The notes under the pieces were generated by a model, which did not search any database, had not been told where the DNA came from, and worked only from the letters and a program-made list of their open reading frames with translations. A stretch of DNA of 64,000 bases from Muraenolepis orangiensis (taxonomy: Eukaryota; Chordata; Actinopteri; Gadiformes; Muraenolepididae). Every line of letters begins with the position of its first letter. Positions within the stretch are counted from its first letter, which is position 1. The stretch lies in assembly GCA_027704905.1 (NCBI GenBank), contig CM051005.1:18572777-18636776 (forward strand), read 5' to 3'. Shown here in pieces: positions 44,720 to 56,837 of the stretch. The translations under genes and the position numbers were made by a program.

Positions 44720-46400
44720 GTGAAGGAGGACTCTGTTCAAATCTCTGATAAGACAGAAATGCTTGGTTGTTTTAATGAGCATTTTATTGCTTCTGGTTCG
44801 CTGTTTACCTCTCAGAACATAGCTCAAGGAGCCACTGATCGCTCTGACGGTTGTATCTGGGAGGGTGAACCGTTTAATTTTATTCCAGTAACAGTCTCAG
44901 AGGTGCATAAAGCCCTGAAAAGTTTCGAACCAAGAAAATCAGCAGGTCCTGATAACCTGGAGCCGTACTTTTTAAAGTTAGCAGCTGATTTTATAGCTTT
45001 GCCCTTGGCTTATCTTTTTAATCTGTCCTTAGAGACAAACGAAATTCCCCTTATTTGGAAATCTGCTTTTGTTCTCCCACTGTTAAAAGGGGGTGACCCC
45101 ACTCTCCTAAACAACTACAGACCAATCTCCAAATTATGTGTTTTAAATAAAGTGCTGGAATCACTGGTCAATTTCCAACTGAAGGAGTTTTTATCAATAA
45201 ATAATATTTTATCTGAGTTTCAATCTGGTTTTAGGAAAAAGCACAGCACTACAACAGCTGCCTTAAAAGTCGTAAATTATCTTATTTACTTCTTAGACAA
45301 TAGAGAGCATTGCGCAGCACTTTTTATTGACTTGTCAAAGGCTTTTGATACAGTGGATCATGCCTTACTGCTACAAAGACTCGTCAGTATCGGTCTTTCA
45401 GGTAAGACTGTGTTGGTTCGAGAACTATCTATCATGCAGATCACAGTGTGTGCGGGCTGAGGGCTTAACTTCAACATGTCTTCAGGTATCTAAGGGTGTG
45501 CCACAGGGATCTGTTTTAGGTTATTTATAATTTACATTAAGTCTTAATAACAATGTTTTGAATGCAAATTTGCATTTTTATGCCGATGATAGTTATTTAT
45601 TGTTCTGCGTCCACCCCGAAGCAGGCTCTTTGTCAGCTCCAGAATGCTTTTAACATTGTACAATCCAACATGTGTGATTTGAAACTTGTTTTAAATGCTG
45701 CCAAGACAAAGCTAATGATGTTCTCGAAAGCAAAACCCAAGGTCTTGAACTTCCTCCTATCACCACCTTGCAGGGGACGGAGATTGAATCTGTGTTGCAG
45801 TATAAGTATCTTGGAATTATAATTGACAATTCGCTTTCTTTTAAACCACACATTGTGGAACTCTTGAAAAAATTAAGAATAAAATTAGGTTTTTTCTTTA
45901 GAAACAAGTCCTGTTTTTCCTATGAGGCCAAAAAGAGACTAGTGTCTGCAACCTTTCTGTCTGTGCTGGATTATGGAGATGTGGTTTATATGAATGCATC
46001 TTCTCAGTGCCTTCACTCGCTGGATACCGTCTACCACGGTGCACTGAGATTCATCAGACCTCAAAACCTTGGATGGTCTTCCCTGACCACGCGTAGACTA
46101 AAACATTGGCACATCCTTATATATAAGGCTATTCTTGGTGCTCTTCCCCTTTATCTAAGGATGTACATAAACAGAAAATGCACTGGATCTTATCGGCTTC
46201 GCTCCGAGAACTTTTTCATTTTAACTGTACTAAACGTCCGTACTGATCTGGGGAAAAGGGCGTTCAGTTACGCTGCCCCTCAAGCTTGGAACCTGCGTCA
46301 AACTGAGCTGAAACTCAGAGAGCTGGTCTCATTAAACGCACTCAAAGCAACTTTAACTGACCTTGAAGCAGGCCCCTGTGTCTGTAAATGCTTTGGCTAA
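44720..46400 (+). pseudogene. LINE ORF2 reverse transcriptase, frameshifted
   Basis: RT motifs in order: KSAGPDNLEPYFLKL, NNYRPISKLCVLNKVLE, FQSGFRKKHSTTTA, FIDLSKAFDTVDH (45330-45360), then after frame changes VSKGVPQGSVLG (about 45485-45520), a FYADDS catalytic box (about 45575-45595), TKLMMFSKAK and, in a third frame (45768-46400), YKYLGIIIDNSLSF and RAFSYAAPQAWN. Three frames are needed, so it is non-functional. Confidence 0.85.
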
Positions 46401-46924
46401 ACCTGGTGTATAGCCCAGCGGCATAGTAAAAAATACGAAACCAATTGTTCAAATTGTTCTAAAAGCACCAAAATTGGCACACATGTAGATTAATACATTC
46501 TGAACAATTTTGGATATGGAGGCATTCAAGATTCTCCCCGTAGCACATTTGGCGGCCATTTTTTGAAAATGGCCGCTATTTACCATTAGCGTCATTGAAT
46601 ATGTACCATAATTTGTCTTTTTGTGGATGCTAGAGGTGATAAGTGTGCTAGAGGTGATAAGTAGTGTACAATTACACATACTTGTGTGCTTACCAAATAA
46701 AATGGCTACCATTTTACAAGAAAAATGAATTTTACTTTGCAGCGGCAGCGGTGGTGGCAGTGACGGCGGCTGCAGTAATAGTATAGTGTTGATAGTCATG
46801 GTACTTGTAGTAGTAGCTTGTGGTAACATGGTGGTGTTTTGTGTCTTTGCAGGTGAGGCTTTGATAACCATTCAACTGGTGGTGGATTACAGCAGCAGCA
46901 GCACCACCTGACATCAGAGACGCG

Positions 46925-48389
46925 TTGTTCCAGACTGCAGCCATGGCAAAGAAGTTCCAACTGGTCGATACTTTTGAGCAACGTACTCCCACAACACCTC
47001 CTGAGACAAACTGGAAGCTGTGTCTTGTATGTCAAGAGGAGACAACAGAGTCACTTGTGTGCCCAGTACTGTCTAAACGCCGAGACCCTGGGAGTGGATA
47101 CACGACAATGGCTGCAAACTTGGTCAAGTTTGATGAACTAGGAAAACTGCCAAGAACTGTTCAGTTACAGAGACTAGATGAAGGACAAGGTGTTGAGGCG
47201 ACAATGGTTGCCCACCAGGCCAAGTGGCATAAAACATGTATGCTCCAATACAATAACACAATGCTACGAAGAGCAGAGAAGAGACTCATCGCAAGCAGCT
47301 CAGCATTTGGTAGTACTGACAATGTCCCAGGCAAGCGCGCCAGAACACACTCTTCAGAAGCCACTACCAGCGGCACCTCCTGCTTTTTCTGTGGAAAGTC
47401 TGGCACAGAGACCCTACATGAAGTAGCAACCTTCCAGGTGGACACACGCGTACGGAAGTGTGCAGCGCAAGTTGGGGACAATGAACTCATGGCCAGGCTC
47501 AGCATGGGTGATATGGTGGCTCTGGAGGCCAAGTACCATTCCAAGTGTTTGTTGGCTCTTTACTATCGTGCAAAGACCACTGTAGAAGCCGAGCAGAAAA
47601 CTGACCATGAAGGTGTGATGTCAAGAATCGTACTGGCTGAACTGGTCCTGTATATCGAGGAAACCCACCTAGAAGAGGGCACCGCCCCAGTCTTCAGACT
47701 CGCAGATCTTGCAAAGCTATACACGACAAGAATGGAACAGCTCGGGGTTGCTTTGTGCAAGAAAGTTAATAGCACAAGGCTGAAAGAGCGCCTGTTAGCC
47801 CAGTTACCAGGCCTGAGATCCCAGAGCAAAGGCCGAGATGTTCTACTAGCGTTTGATGAAGACATTGGTGAAGCGCTAGGCAAAGCCTGCGAGCAAGACT
47901 GTGACACTGAGGCAGTTCACCTTGCGCGTGCTGCACAGATAGTTCGGCGATATATGTTTGAAGACACTGACCGATTCCGTGGATCATTCCCGGGCGGTTG
48001 TCAGGAGGACTCTGTGCCAAACGTACTAGTTGCAATGGTAAATATGGTGCTGGATGGCCCCAGCATCAAGAACCAAAGCCATTCCTCTTCGAGACAAGCA
48101 GCTCTTTCCATTGCGCAGCTTCTCAAGTTCAACAGTGTCAAGCAAAGTCGGAAGCAGGGACCAGGCATTGGTACCAGAGCCCGTGCTCCCTCCACCAACA
48201 GACTGGGGCTGGCATCGGAGTGATGATGGGCCCTACACACCACTCTGGACCACACTCCCTGAGGCATCCAAGACCTGCTATGAGCTGGTGTCTTGCGGAT
48301 GCAAGAAAGGCTGCAGAAACCGCTGCAAGTGCAAGAAGGCTTCACTGCAATGCACGGGTCTGTGTTTCTGTGAAGGCGAATGCCAGTAG
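46925..48389 (+). pseudogene. Cysteine-rich transposon protein, core deleted
   Basis: ATG at 46925 opens 432 codons. Cys/His pairs recur: CLVCQEE, WHKTCM, CFFCGKSG, EAKYHSKCLLALYYR, suggesting two zinc-binding modules (about residues 30-110 and 150-220). A helical region follows (LLAQLPGLRSQSKGRDVLLA). Near 48100-48200 the frame changes and the protein resumes with TDWGWHRSDDGPYTPLW and a dense cysteine tail, CGCKKGCRNRCKCKKASLQC with CTGLCFCEGEC (48294-48386), like a tesmin/TSO1 CXC domain. In relatives I recall, a long central part lies between these halves; here it seems deleted, leaving no DDE core. An upstream acceptor-like TTTGCAG (46852) may mark the exon start. The function is presumed transposase-related but unproven. 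Confidence 0.55.
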
Positions 48390-48654
48390 ATTAGGACAGA
48401 AAACTTGCTAGCCAACATTATGATCTGTAGACATTCATAATCCTGGTGACCAGATTTGAAAAGTTCAGAATCATAATTAACATAGTGTGGCAAAATCTAC
48501 GTTATTGTATTACATGTATGTACTGCAGGATTACACAATACTGAAAGTTATTGTATTGGCAACTGTTTATTGTGTCCTCTTCTTGAAGCCACTTAGATTT
48601 GTTCATTTATATTAGATCTATCCATAAATGTATAACTGTAAGTACTGTGCCTAG

Positions 48655-50299
48655 AGACTGGGCTTTTGGTCCCCTCTTCCCTCGTTAAGGACTGCCTCCC
48701 CTCACTCTCCCCACTCATCACTACCATCATCAACTCCTCCCTGGCCATCGGCTCCGTCCCCCCCTCACTCAAGCTTGCTACCATCACCCCCATACTGAAA
48801 AAACCCGGCCTTGACCCCGGTAACCCCATCAACTTCCGTCCTATTTCCAACCTCCCCTACACGTCCAAAATGCTCGAACGTGTCACCGCTTCACAAATTA
48901 AAGCCCACCTTGACACAAATAACCTTCACGAACCCTTCCAGTCCGGCTTCCGCACTAGACACAGCACGGAAACCGCCCTCCTCAAGGTTACCAATGACAT
49001 ACTTCTCTCTGCCGACTCCGGCTCCCTCACCATCCTCATCCTCCTCGACCTCACCGCTGCCTTTGACACTATAGACCACTCCATCCTCCTCTCCCGCCTC
49101 CAGCACTTCATTGGTATCACCGGCACCGCCCTCTCCTGGCTCACCTCCTACCTCTCCGACCGCCACCAATACATCTCCATCAATAACTGTCAATCCTCCA
49201 CTGCCCCAGTCACTCACGGTGTCCCCCAGGGTTCTGTACTTGGTCCCCTACTCTTTATCATATACATCCTTCCCCTCGGTCAGATCCTTCGCCACCACGG
49301 GCTCCGCTTTCACTGTTATGCCGACGACACTCAGCTATATCTCTCCGCCAAAGCTATCACCCCAGCCACCCACGCCACCCTCTCCGCCTGCCTCAGTGAC
49401 ATTAAAACCTGGATGCAAACAAACTTTCTCAAACTCAACAGCAATAAAACAGAAATCCTTATTATTGGCCCTACCTCCCTCACCCGCTCTGCACAAAATT
49501 TCACCCTTAACATAGACGGCTCCATCATCACCCCCTCCACCCAGATCCGCAACCTCGGCCTCATCCTCGACCCCACCCTCTCTTTCCTTCCCCATGCAAA
49601 TCACATCACCAAAACCGCTTTCTTCCACCTCCGGAACATTGCCCGCCTCCGCCCCTCCCTATCCTTCCCTGCTGCTGAAACCCTCATCCACGCATTCATC
49701 ACTTCCAGACTCGATTATTGCAACAGCATTCTGTATGGCTCAACTCACAAAATCATACATAAACTCCAATATGTCCAGAACTCTGCCGCCCGCCTCCTCA
49801 CCTCCACCCGCCGCCGAGACCACATCACCCCTGTCCTACACAACCTCCACTGGCTCCCAGTCAAACACCGGATACATTTCAAGATTCTACTCCTCACCTA
49901 CAAAGCCCTCAATAACCAGGCCCCCCCCTACCTCTCCCACCTCCTCCCCCGCCACGTCCCCACCCGCAGCCTCAGGTCCGGAGACACTAACCGCTTGACG
50001 ATCCCCAGGACCAATCTCCGGACCTGGGGCGACCGGGCCTTCTCCGTGGCCGCACCCACCCTCTGGAACGCTCTCCCCATCAACATCCGCCAAGCACCCA
50101 CCTTATCATCCTTTAAACAGGCCCTCAAGAGCCACCTCTTCAACCTCGCCTTCACCCAGTAACCTCCACTCCTCACCTCCACATCCCACTGTCCCCACCA
50201 TGTATGTCAATGTTTGTAAATGTGTGCAAAGTTTGTAAAGCGGCTTTGGGTACTCAGAAAAGCGCTATATAAAATAAATGTATTATTATTATTATTATT
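48655..50299 (+). mobile_element. L2-type LINE, 5'-truncated, open RT frame
   Basis: A single open frame of about 498 codons (to TAA 50160-50162) covers the RT to the C-terminus: NFRPISNLPYTSKMLERV, FQSGFRTRHSTETALLKV, LLDLTAAFDTIDHSILL, THGVPQGSVLGPLLF, catalytic HCYADDTQLYLS (about 49312-49347), NLGLILDPTLSF, and the C-terminal SGDTNRLTIPRTNLRTWGDR. The 3' end AAAGCGCTATATAAAATAAA with an (ATT)n tail is typical of L2. Codons are strongly C-rich, unlike the surrounding AT-rich DNA. An intact frame suggests a recent insertion, but endonuclease and 5' end are missing. Confidence 0.88.
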
Positions 50300-51047
50300 G
50301 GTCGACTATATAACTACAATCTGACCATACTGTAAACTCCCCGTACTCTGTGTATTATTTTGACTACCATTCCATTGCAATTTTGCCAGCAATTTGAAAT
50401 AAAAAAGCAACTTGAGCAATTAAAGTGTGTTCCTGAAATCATGTACTGGTTATTAGAGGTATTATGTCATTGAGTATTGGAATCTTCATCAAATGTCCAC
50501 TTTTTCCACAAAATGGCGGCCAGTTTGGGGGCCATTTTTGAGAAGATTCATCTAAATATATGTTAAACACTTATTGATGTTAATTCTGATGTAAAAAAAA
50601 GGAATTTTGGCCCATCTAGCACCATACTAACGACACATAATGAAGTCTATGTAATGACGCTAATGGTATATGGCGGCCATTTTGAACAATGGCCGCCATA
50701 TCTTCCACAGGGCTAATCTTGAATGCCTCCATATCCAAAAATGTTTAGAATATATTAATCTACATGTGTGCCAATTTTGGTGCTTTTAGAACAATTTGAA
50801 CAATTGGTCTGCTATGCCGCAGGACTATGTATGACTGTTGTGATTGTGTGTTTTGTAATCGTCTGTAACTGTGCTGTAACCATTCTTGGGCCAGGACTCT
50901 CTTGAAAAAGAGATTTTTAATCTCAATGAGACCTATCCTGGTTAAATAAAGGTAAAATAAATAAATAAAATAATGTAAATTTTCATCTGTCATGAGACAG
51001 ATTCAATATTGTTTCCAATCTATTCATTATTGTTTCTTTCATTGCAG

Positions 51048-51457
51048 CTTATACATCTGCAAGCGAATGTTGGCCTGTGGCGGTGTTCCACAACATCCTG
51101 GATGTGTCTGCATGTAATGCATATGTGGTGTGGACGGCCATCCACTCAGCCTGGAATCAGGGGAAATATTTCAAGAGGAGACTCTTCCTGGCAGAGCTTG
51201 GGAAAGCTTTAGTGACTCCTCTAATTCAACGGCGCCAGCACCTTCCCCGCGCACCAGCCTCTGCCAGTCTGGTGAGAAGTCTGCAAGCCCCAGCCGCTGC
51301 CCTGGCCGCTCTCCCCCCAAAACAGGGGCAGAAATGGAAGAGATGCGAGCTCTGTGCCCCTAGAGACAATAAAACAAGTCTTACATGTTTCAAATGTGAT
51401 GCCTACGTTTGCAAGGCACACTCCGACCTGATTGCAAAATGCCACTCCTGTGTGTGA
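51048..51457 (+). pseudogene. piggyBac transposase C-terminus with cysteine-rich finger
   Basis: Reads AYTSASECWPVAVFHNILDV, NAYVVWTAIHSAWNQGKYF, RRLFLAELGKALVTPLI and a zinc-binding tail CELCAPRDNKTSLTCFKCDA...CKAHSDLIAKCHSC, stop at 51455-51457. This is the usual piggyBac C-terminus, in which the cysteine-rich domain binds the element ends. It continues the frame interrupted at 42623, with one base of phase uncertainty at the insertion site. A short (CA)n tract follows (51458-51484). Confidence 0.85.
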
Positions 51458-51484
51458 ACACACACACACACACACACACACACA

Positions 51485-52401
51485 GTTGTGTTTTCTGTGG
51501 AGTTATGTCATTTGTGTAGTTTTGTTATTTCTTATTTACATGTTTCAATCAAATGTTTACGTTAAACCAGAGCTGCAAATAGCTAATTGAGAAACGTTCA
51601 TTAGCCCAATAGTGCAGTCCCTCTTTAAGAGAGGGGTGTGCTGTGGGTCCATGTGACCGGTGTTTACCTCTTGAAAAGGAAGCGCGAGATTAGTGGTCTT
51701 TGTACTGACTTTCAACCCGGTATGCAGCCACTTGGTAAGCCCTCTTCATTTCTTGTTTTCTTGTATGCTTTCATGTTGTACGCTTCATGTTGTCTGCTAT
51801 CGCTATGCTGTATCGTTGCACTGTGTTTACGTCCGCTCCCTTGTGTTGTATGTTAAAGATAACGCTATGCTCCGGTAGATCCAAGCTGTTTAGTTACTGA
51901 TAATCAAAGTTAACGAAATGGTGAAGCTGTGGAATATAAAGCTAACATTTGACTTATAACGTTGCTGTCCCATCCATGTCCATCCGTGCTTGTTTTCGTT
52001 AGCTTTCTGAATGTTTGATTAAATGAAACGCAGGGACCGGTATTTGACATGGGTGCTGTACTTCCTGATTTGCCGCGGGGCATTATGGGAGCTGTAGTTT
52101 CTTATTGCGGAGAAAGACGTGCATAGGCTTTTGGTAGGATTTGAATATGGTGTATAATGTTTGACATATGAAACGTGTATATGAAAGATTGTTAATAATT
52201 ATTATTGTTATTACATTATAATATATTTGTATTTGATATTTATAGGATATGGGTTGATATGTTATTTATTATTGTTATTGGGCTATTGTGGTGAGTGAGT
52301 TGTGATGTTTGTGTTATGTACACGAGAAGTGAAACATTGCATTTTTTACTTTTCAGGTTTATTACCTGCTTCCCTTTTAGAACAAAAATAAACAAACAAA
52401 A
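51485..52401. other. Intergenic stretch before block P'
   Basis: Unique-looking sequence with no gene recognised. A donor-like CCACTTG/GTAAGC lies near 51733 and a ZNF143-type site at 52080-52100. The counterpart in front of block P is missing: there a stray exon abuts the block directly. Confidence 0.4.
52080..52100 (-). promoter_or_regulatory. ZNF143/SBF-like site
   Basis: On the minus strand it reads AAACTACAGCTCCCATAATG with C, close to the vertebrate ACTACAATTCCCAGAATGC promoter element. An ETS-like ACTTCCTG lies 29 bases before. A promoter is possible, but no transcript start can be shown. Confidence 0.4.
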
Positions 52402-52461
52402 GTGGAATACTGAGTAATATCCTTTGTACACCGGGTTGCCCTTTCCGTGGGGAGAAAACGG

Positions 52462-52648
<187 letters not shown>

Positions 52649-52904
52649 TTGATTTTGTTTTTTTGTTTTTTACAATAAATGTTAATTTGGAATACAATTT
52701 ACAATTTCTGTGTCTATTCTTTGTATATTCACGGCAGTTATTCATGTAAACCAGTAGTCTGAGACATTGTTTACAGCTTAAAAGGGAGTTCAATAAAATT
52801 TGGTGATCAATGGTTTTTGTGTTAATGTAAGAGCAGTTAAAACAGGCCAGTCAAATTTGACCGGGAGCACCAAAAGGGGGGAGAAACAAACACGACACAA
52901 AGGC

Positions 52905-53029
52905 TAGAGGGACCGTGTTCAATCCCCAGTGTCCATCCAAAGGCAAGATTCCCAACCCCCGAAACATGTGAATTCACTATTCGCTTGGGATAAATGAGTG
53001 AATAACCCTAACCCTAACCAAATAGAGAT
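52905..53029 (+). repeat. SINE-like sequence (block P')
   Basis: Partner of 9715-9838, with the same box-B-like core. Confidence 0.35.
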
Positions 53030-53178
53030 ATGGGTGATGACAACTCCAATTCCATTGTCCTCCGGTTCTGACACATAGCGTTTGCTAGTGCTACACCGCT
53101 ACTTAGTGGTAAAAGTAGATACAGGGAAAGCTACATTGTTACTACATGGACTTAGAAGAATTATACTTCAAGTCTTAC

Positions 53179-54637
53179 CTCTAAGAATTCCAGAGTTGCC
53201 CCCAGTTCTGCTGGATAGGTGATGTTGAGGCAGTAGTACGTTGCAAACATCAGTACGAGGGCATCGCCAAAATTTGCAACACTGCCATTTACAAAGGTCT
53301 GGTCCACTGCCAACATGAAGTGTCCGGCTGTCAGGGGAGAACTCCCTACGATGAACATAGGAAAAAGTTGAACATTTAAGTAAGAGAATAGTCTAACATC
53401 ATGACTTTCAAAACCCCACCAACTGTTGTAAAATATTTTGCCATTAATTGGCTTAGATGTTCGTACAGTAACAAGAAAACATTTATATCCTTGGTTTTAC
53501 CTTAAGTTATTTTAGAAAATATACTTTATGAAGTTTTCTAAATTGTATTTTAAAGGACCAGTGTACAAGATTTAGGGGGGATCCATTAGCAAAAATGTAA
53601 CATAATATTCATTAGTATGTTTTCATTAGCGTATAATGACCTGAAAGTAAGAATGGTTGTGCTTTTGTTAGCTTTATATCTACAGAGCATTATCAGGGTT
53701 ATCAGTTGGTTGCAATTGCTAAACGTCACTACATCCTACACACTGGTCCTTTTTAATACTGTTGAAATTATGAAATGCTATGGCCAATTATGCAAAAAAT
53801 AAATAAATAGAAATCATACCACACGCAACAATGCATGGTGTGCTTGGAAGTTGATAGACAGCCAGTTGATAGACGATAGGCAGACACGTTTCATCAACCG
53901 TCAGGATCATCTTGCCCTCGTCTTCCTTGAAATACTTCAAGAGCACCATTAGACATCCAGGAAGGTCAGCATCAAGATGCGTCGCTTTGGCGATTTCCAT
54001 GCCTGCAATGATGTCCCCTATTTTGCTTTTATACCACTTGTCATATTAAAAAACTATGCAACAAGTCTTACTTTAGCTTGAAGACTTCTGGATGAAGTTG
54101 GAGTTCCAGGCAGCTAACAGACAAGTTCCTACTGCAGCCAACAGCATAAGGGGGAAAAAGAGACAAGAAAAATCTTTGATTGTTCCTTGAACTTTTACAG
54201 TGTGACCATTTAGTAGCTTAAACCAACCTGTCTGATTGACTGGGAGCCTTCAGAATGTCTTTGTCATCAACTTTGCAGGCAAAATAACCATCCAACTGCC
54301 TAATACTTTCCTGACCATGAGCAGGCTTCATGCTTGCAAAGAAGTCGTCTTCATCAGAGGCGCTGGAGGCATCACCTTGCAAATGATTGAAGGTCTCTTG
54401 TTCCAGATGGTCCTTGATGTAGTCCAGACATGAAATGAAAATTCCATTAGATGCTAAGAAGCAATTCAAACCTTTTGCCGTCACGATTGTAGCCAGTGCT
54501 ACTGTTAGAGGGTTAGCTGTCAGATCATTTGATTCAAGTGGCCGAGCCACCACTGCCCCTTTAAGACACACCCCCCTTTCTTTAGTCAGCTGGCCTTTCC
54601 ATAGAAGGAAACGCCGCAGCTGTACGTAGTTTAGCAT
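53179..54637 (-). pseudogene. Minus-strand multi-exon gene remnant (block P')
   Basis: Partner of 9999-11461. Exon-like blocks: 54637-54228 (hAT-like), a short block near 54130-54070, about 54036-53820, and 53345-53179. The coding content of the largest and last blocks is the same as in block P. A 3-base deletion removes one codon near 53880. Splice sites are kept, but no start-to-stop product can be assembled. Confidence 0.4.
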
Positions 54638-54698
54638 CTCCCGCTACACTTTAAATGCTCACTGACACCTCACCCAAATCAGCTGTGACTATTACGAG

Positions 54699-55766
54699 TA
54701 GAGGTGGGACGATCGATCGGCTTCCGATCATTATCGGCCGATTTTGAAGAAAAATGCGCAATCGGAGAATGCCGATCTTTCTTTAATGTTGCCGATTTCA
54801 TAGCCGATCCTGCACGTGAGAAACACGCGAGCTCATCTCTTTACCAGCGAGTAAAACACGTGGGGCCCCGCCTCTTTTCTAAACAGAGTGATACTCGCCC
54901 TGCCTCACATGTCAGCGGTGTCTGCAGTGTGGAGTTTCTTCAAAGTGTGTGATACAGATGTAACATTTGCCATCTGTAATGTGTGCAAAGAGAAAATATC
55001 TCGTGGAGGAAGCAAGGTAAAAAATTTCAACACGACAAATTTTATAAGACACCTGAAAACCCATCACCCAGCGCAGCATGGCGAGTTTGTTAAACTGACC
55101 GTGGAGAACGAGAACCCCAGGAATGCATGATGGATTAAACTGTTCTATAACACAGGGGTTCCCACCCTTTGTTGTGCCACGGACCGGCAGATACATGAAA
55201 AAAAAATCTCGCGGACCAGTTGTCAATTTTCGCGGACCGGTTGTCAAAGTGTGTGTCAACACACACCCCTAACAAAACGGCAGGGCTCGATTTCAGTATA
55301 AACACGCATGTAAGCGGAGCGCCCGTAACACAAACCCCGGCTCGTTCGCGACCGACACGTCACTAGCGCGTAGTCTCTTTAGTAGCGCGTGTAACTGAAA
55401 GTCTCTCGTTATGCCGCCGATATATATTTAATCTATATATATAGATTATACCGCTATACTATATATATCATCTCTATATATAGATTATACCGCCCGCCGT
55501 TCACCTATACTCAAATTACTTGAGTCAAATATGATGATAAACACACAGCTGTTTCGCGGCCCGGCAGTAACACCTCCACGGCCCGGTACCGGTCCGCGGC
55601 CCGGCGTTTGGGAACCCCTGCTATAATAGACTGCTATAGCAGCAATACACTGTAGACCGCTATAGCTGCAAAAAAAATAAAAAAATTCGGTGATCGGTGG
55701 GGCAGATATTTCTGATTGTGATCGGTGATCGGTGATCGTGCAAAAAACGTGATCGTCCCATCCCTA
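54699..55766 (+). mobile_element. hAT element with BED finger (block P')
   Basis: Partner of 11523-12600 with the same duplication ATTACGAG (54691-54698, 55767-55774). The number of GATCGGT units at the right end differs. Confidence 0.92.
55153..55620. mobile_element. Nested hAT MITE (block P')
   Basis: Partner of 11978-12445; target duplication CTATAACA/CTATAATA at 55145-55152 and 55621-55628. Confidence 0.92.
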
Positions 55767-55774
55767 ATTACGAG

Positions 55775-56837
55775 TGTTGTTCCGGTCATCGTTGTCTGGC
55801 TGATAGGCGCGAATTTCCCCTATACGAGGTATGTGAAGCTGCTGTTAGGACTTGTAACATTCTGTGTACCACTAAAGTGTTAATATGTGGCTGGTAAACG
55901 GCAGGCTTCTTGACAGCCCCAGCAGAGACGGTAACGAATCACCGCTGCGGAGGTGTCCAGTGAGGTGATTCCTAGTGGATGCGTTTGCATCAGGGGTGGG
56001 GGTGACCAGAGGTAGGAGATTAATTGTATGTACATTGAAGGACATTCATATAACTCTTTATACAATTTCTAATTGCCTTTCTCCATTTATTTTAGGATTA
56101 GTTTGCTACCGTTTTGCCTTTCCTTTACCTTAGGTTTTAGCTGTATTTTACCATGCCTAAAGGCTATTTGTTGCCTAAAGATTGATTTGCCTGCCTTCTA
56201 TGCTTAGATTATAGTCTAGTTTGTTGTATTGGTTTGATCTTTTGAACTCTGTGTGGGTTGATGTTTATGTCCATTGTCTTTGTTTATTAATGTGTGGTTT
56301 GATGTTGTCTATTTTCTTTTCTATTTTTCTTTACTCTTTACTTTTATTTGTTTAATTTGGGCTTTTTGCCTCCAGCTTATTGCAGTATTTATATCAACTT
56401 ATGGCAGTATTTATATCATCTAACCTCCTGTGAAAGGCTTCTCCCTCTGTGCCAAAACAAACCCTGTGCGTTTTTGCTCTACTTGGGTGTGTCGACTGGG
56501 GAAGCTGAATAAGTTTTAATCTACATTTTATCATACTGAACTTTACCTGATTATTTATATAATAAACCTTTGTACACATTTGAACTTGAGCCCTGTCCAT
56601 CCTTTTATTCTTATCTGCGTGACTTGTCCTAAGGGCTCGTCTTGGGGGAACCAGGTTAGCGTCAAGTATCCTAACCTCCTTTATTATCGAAGCCCCCCCC
56701 CCCCCTTTCCGGGTGGGGCAGGTCACACACTGATAACCATTTCACCAGATTAGAATGTCAAAAGAAAAGTATAGCCCCATGTATTTCCAAAGTGCATTTG
56801 AAACTAACCACTAAATGGAGGTTAAAAGATGGGTCAT
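55775..56837. other. Non-coding spacer (block P')
   Basis: Partner of 12609-13828. A short tandem duplication (TATGGCAGTATTTATATCA, near 56398) is specific to this copy, and about 190 bases before the MITE are deleted. No gene was seen. Confidence 0.3.

Larger units (their letters stand above)
46419..50819 (+). mobile_element. Long-TIR DNA transposon, internally deleted, superfamily unassigned
   Basis: Ends CGGCATAG and CTATGCCG begin imperfect terminal inverted repeats of about 180 bases each (46419-46600 and about 50640-50819) that share ACCAATTGTTCAAATTGTTC, TATGGAGGCATTCAAGAT and GGCGGCCATTTT motifs. CAG on both sides (46416-46418, 50820-50822) suggests a 3-bp target duplication in the 3' region of a CR1-type LINE. 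It encodes 46925-48389 and is split by an L2 (about 48655-50299). Neither ends nor protein allow a sure superfamily; Academ- or KDZ-type elements are candidates to test. Confidence 0.75.
42631..51039 (+). mobile_element. CR1-group LINE, interrupted by a DNA transposon
   Basis: A near full-length non-LTR element inserted in the piggyBac coding sequence. It starts CATTCCAAGATGGCAGCACG, contains endonuclease (43600-44570) and RT (44720-46400), and its 3' part (50823-50970: AAAAAGAGATTTTTAATCTC and GGTTAAATAAAGGTAAAATA) lies beyond a 4.4-kb insertion (46419-50819). CATTGC at 42625-42630 and 51040-51045 may be the target duplication. CR1/L2/Rex-type membership is inferred from the protein motifs. 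Confidence 0.8.

Noticed and set aside
49330..49628. Minus-strand frames across the L2 element
   Set aside because: Antisense shadows of the C-rich L2 RT frame.
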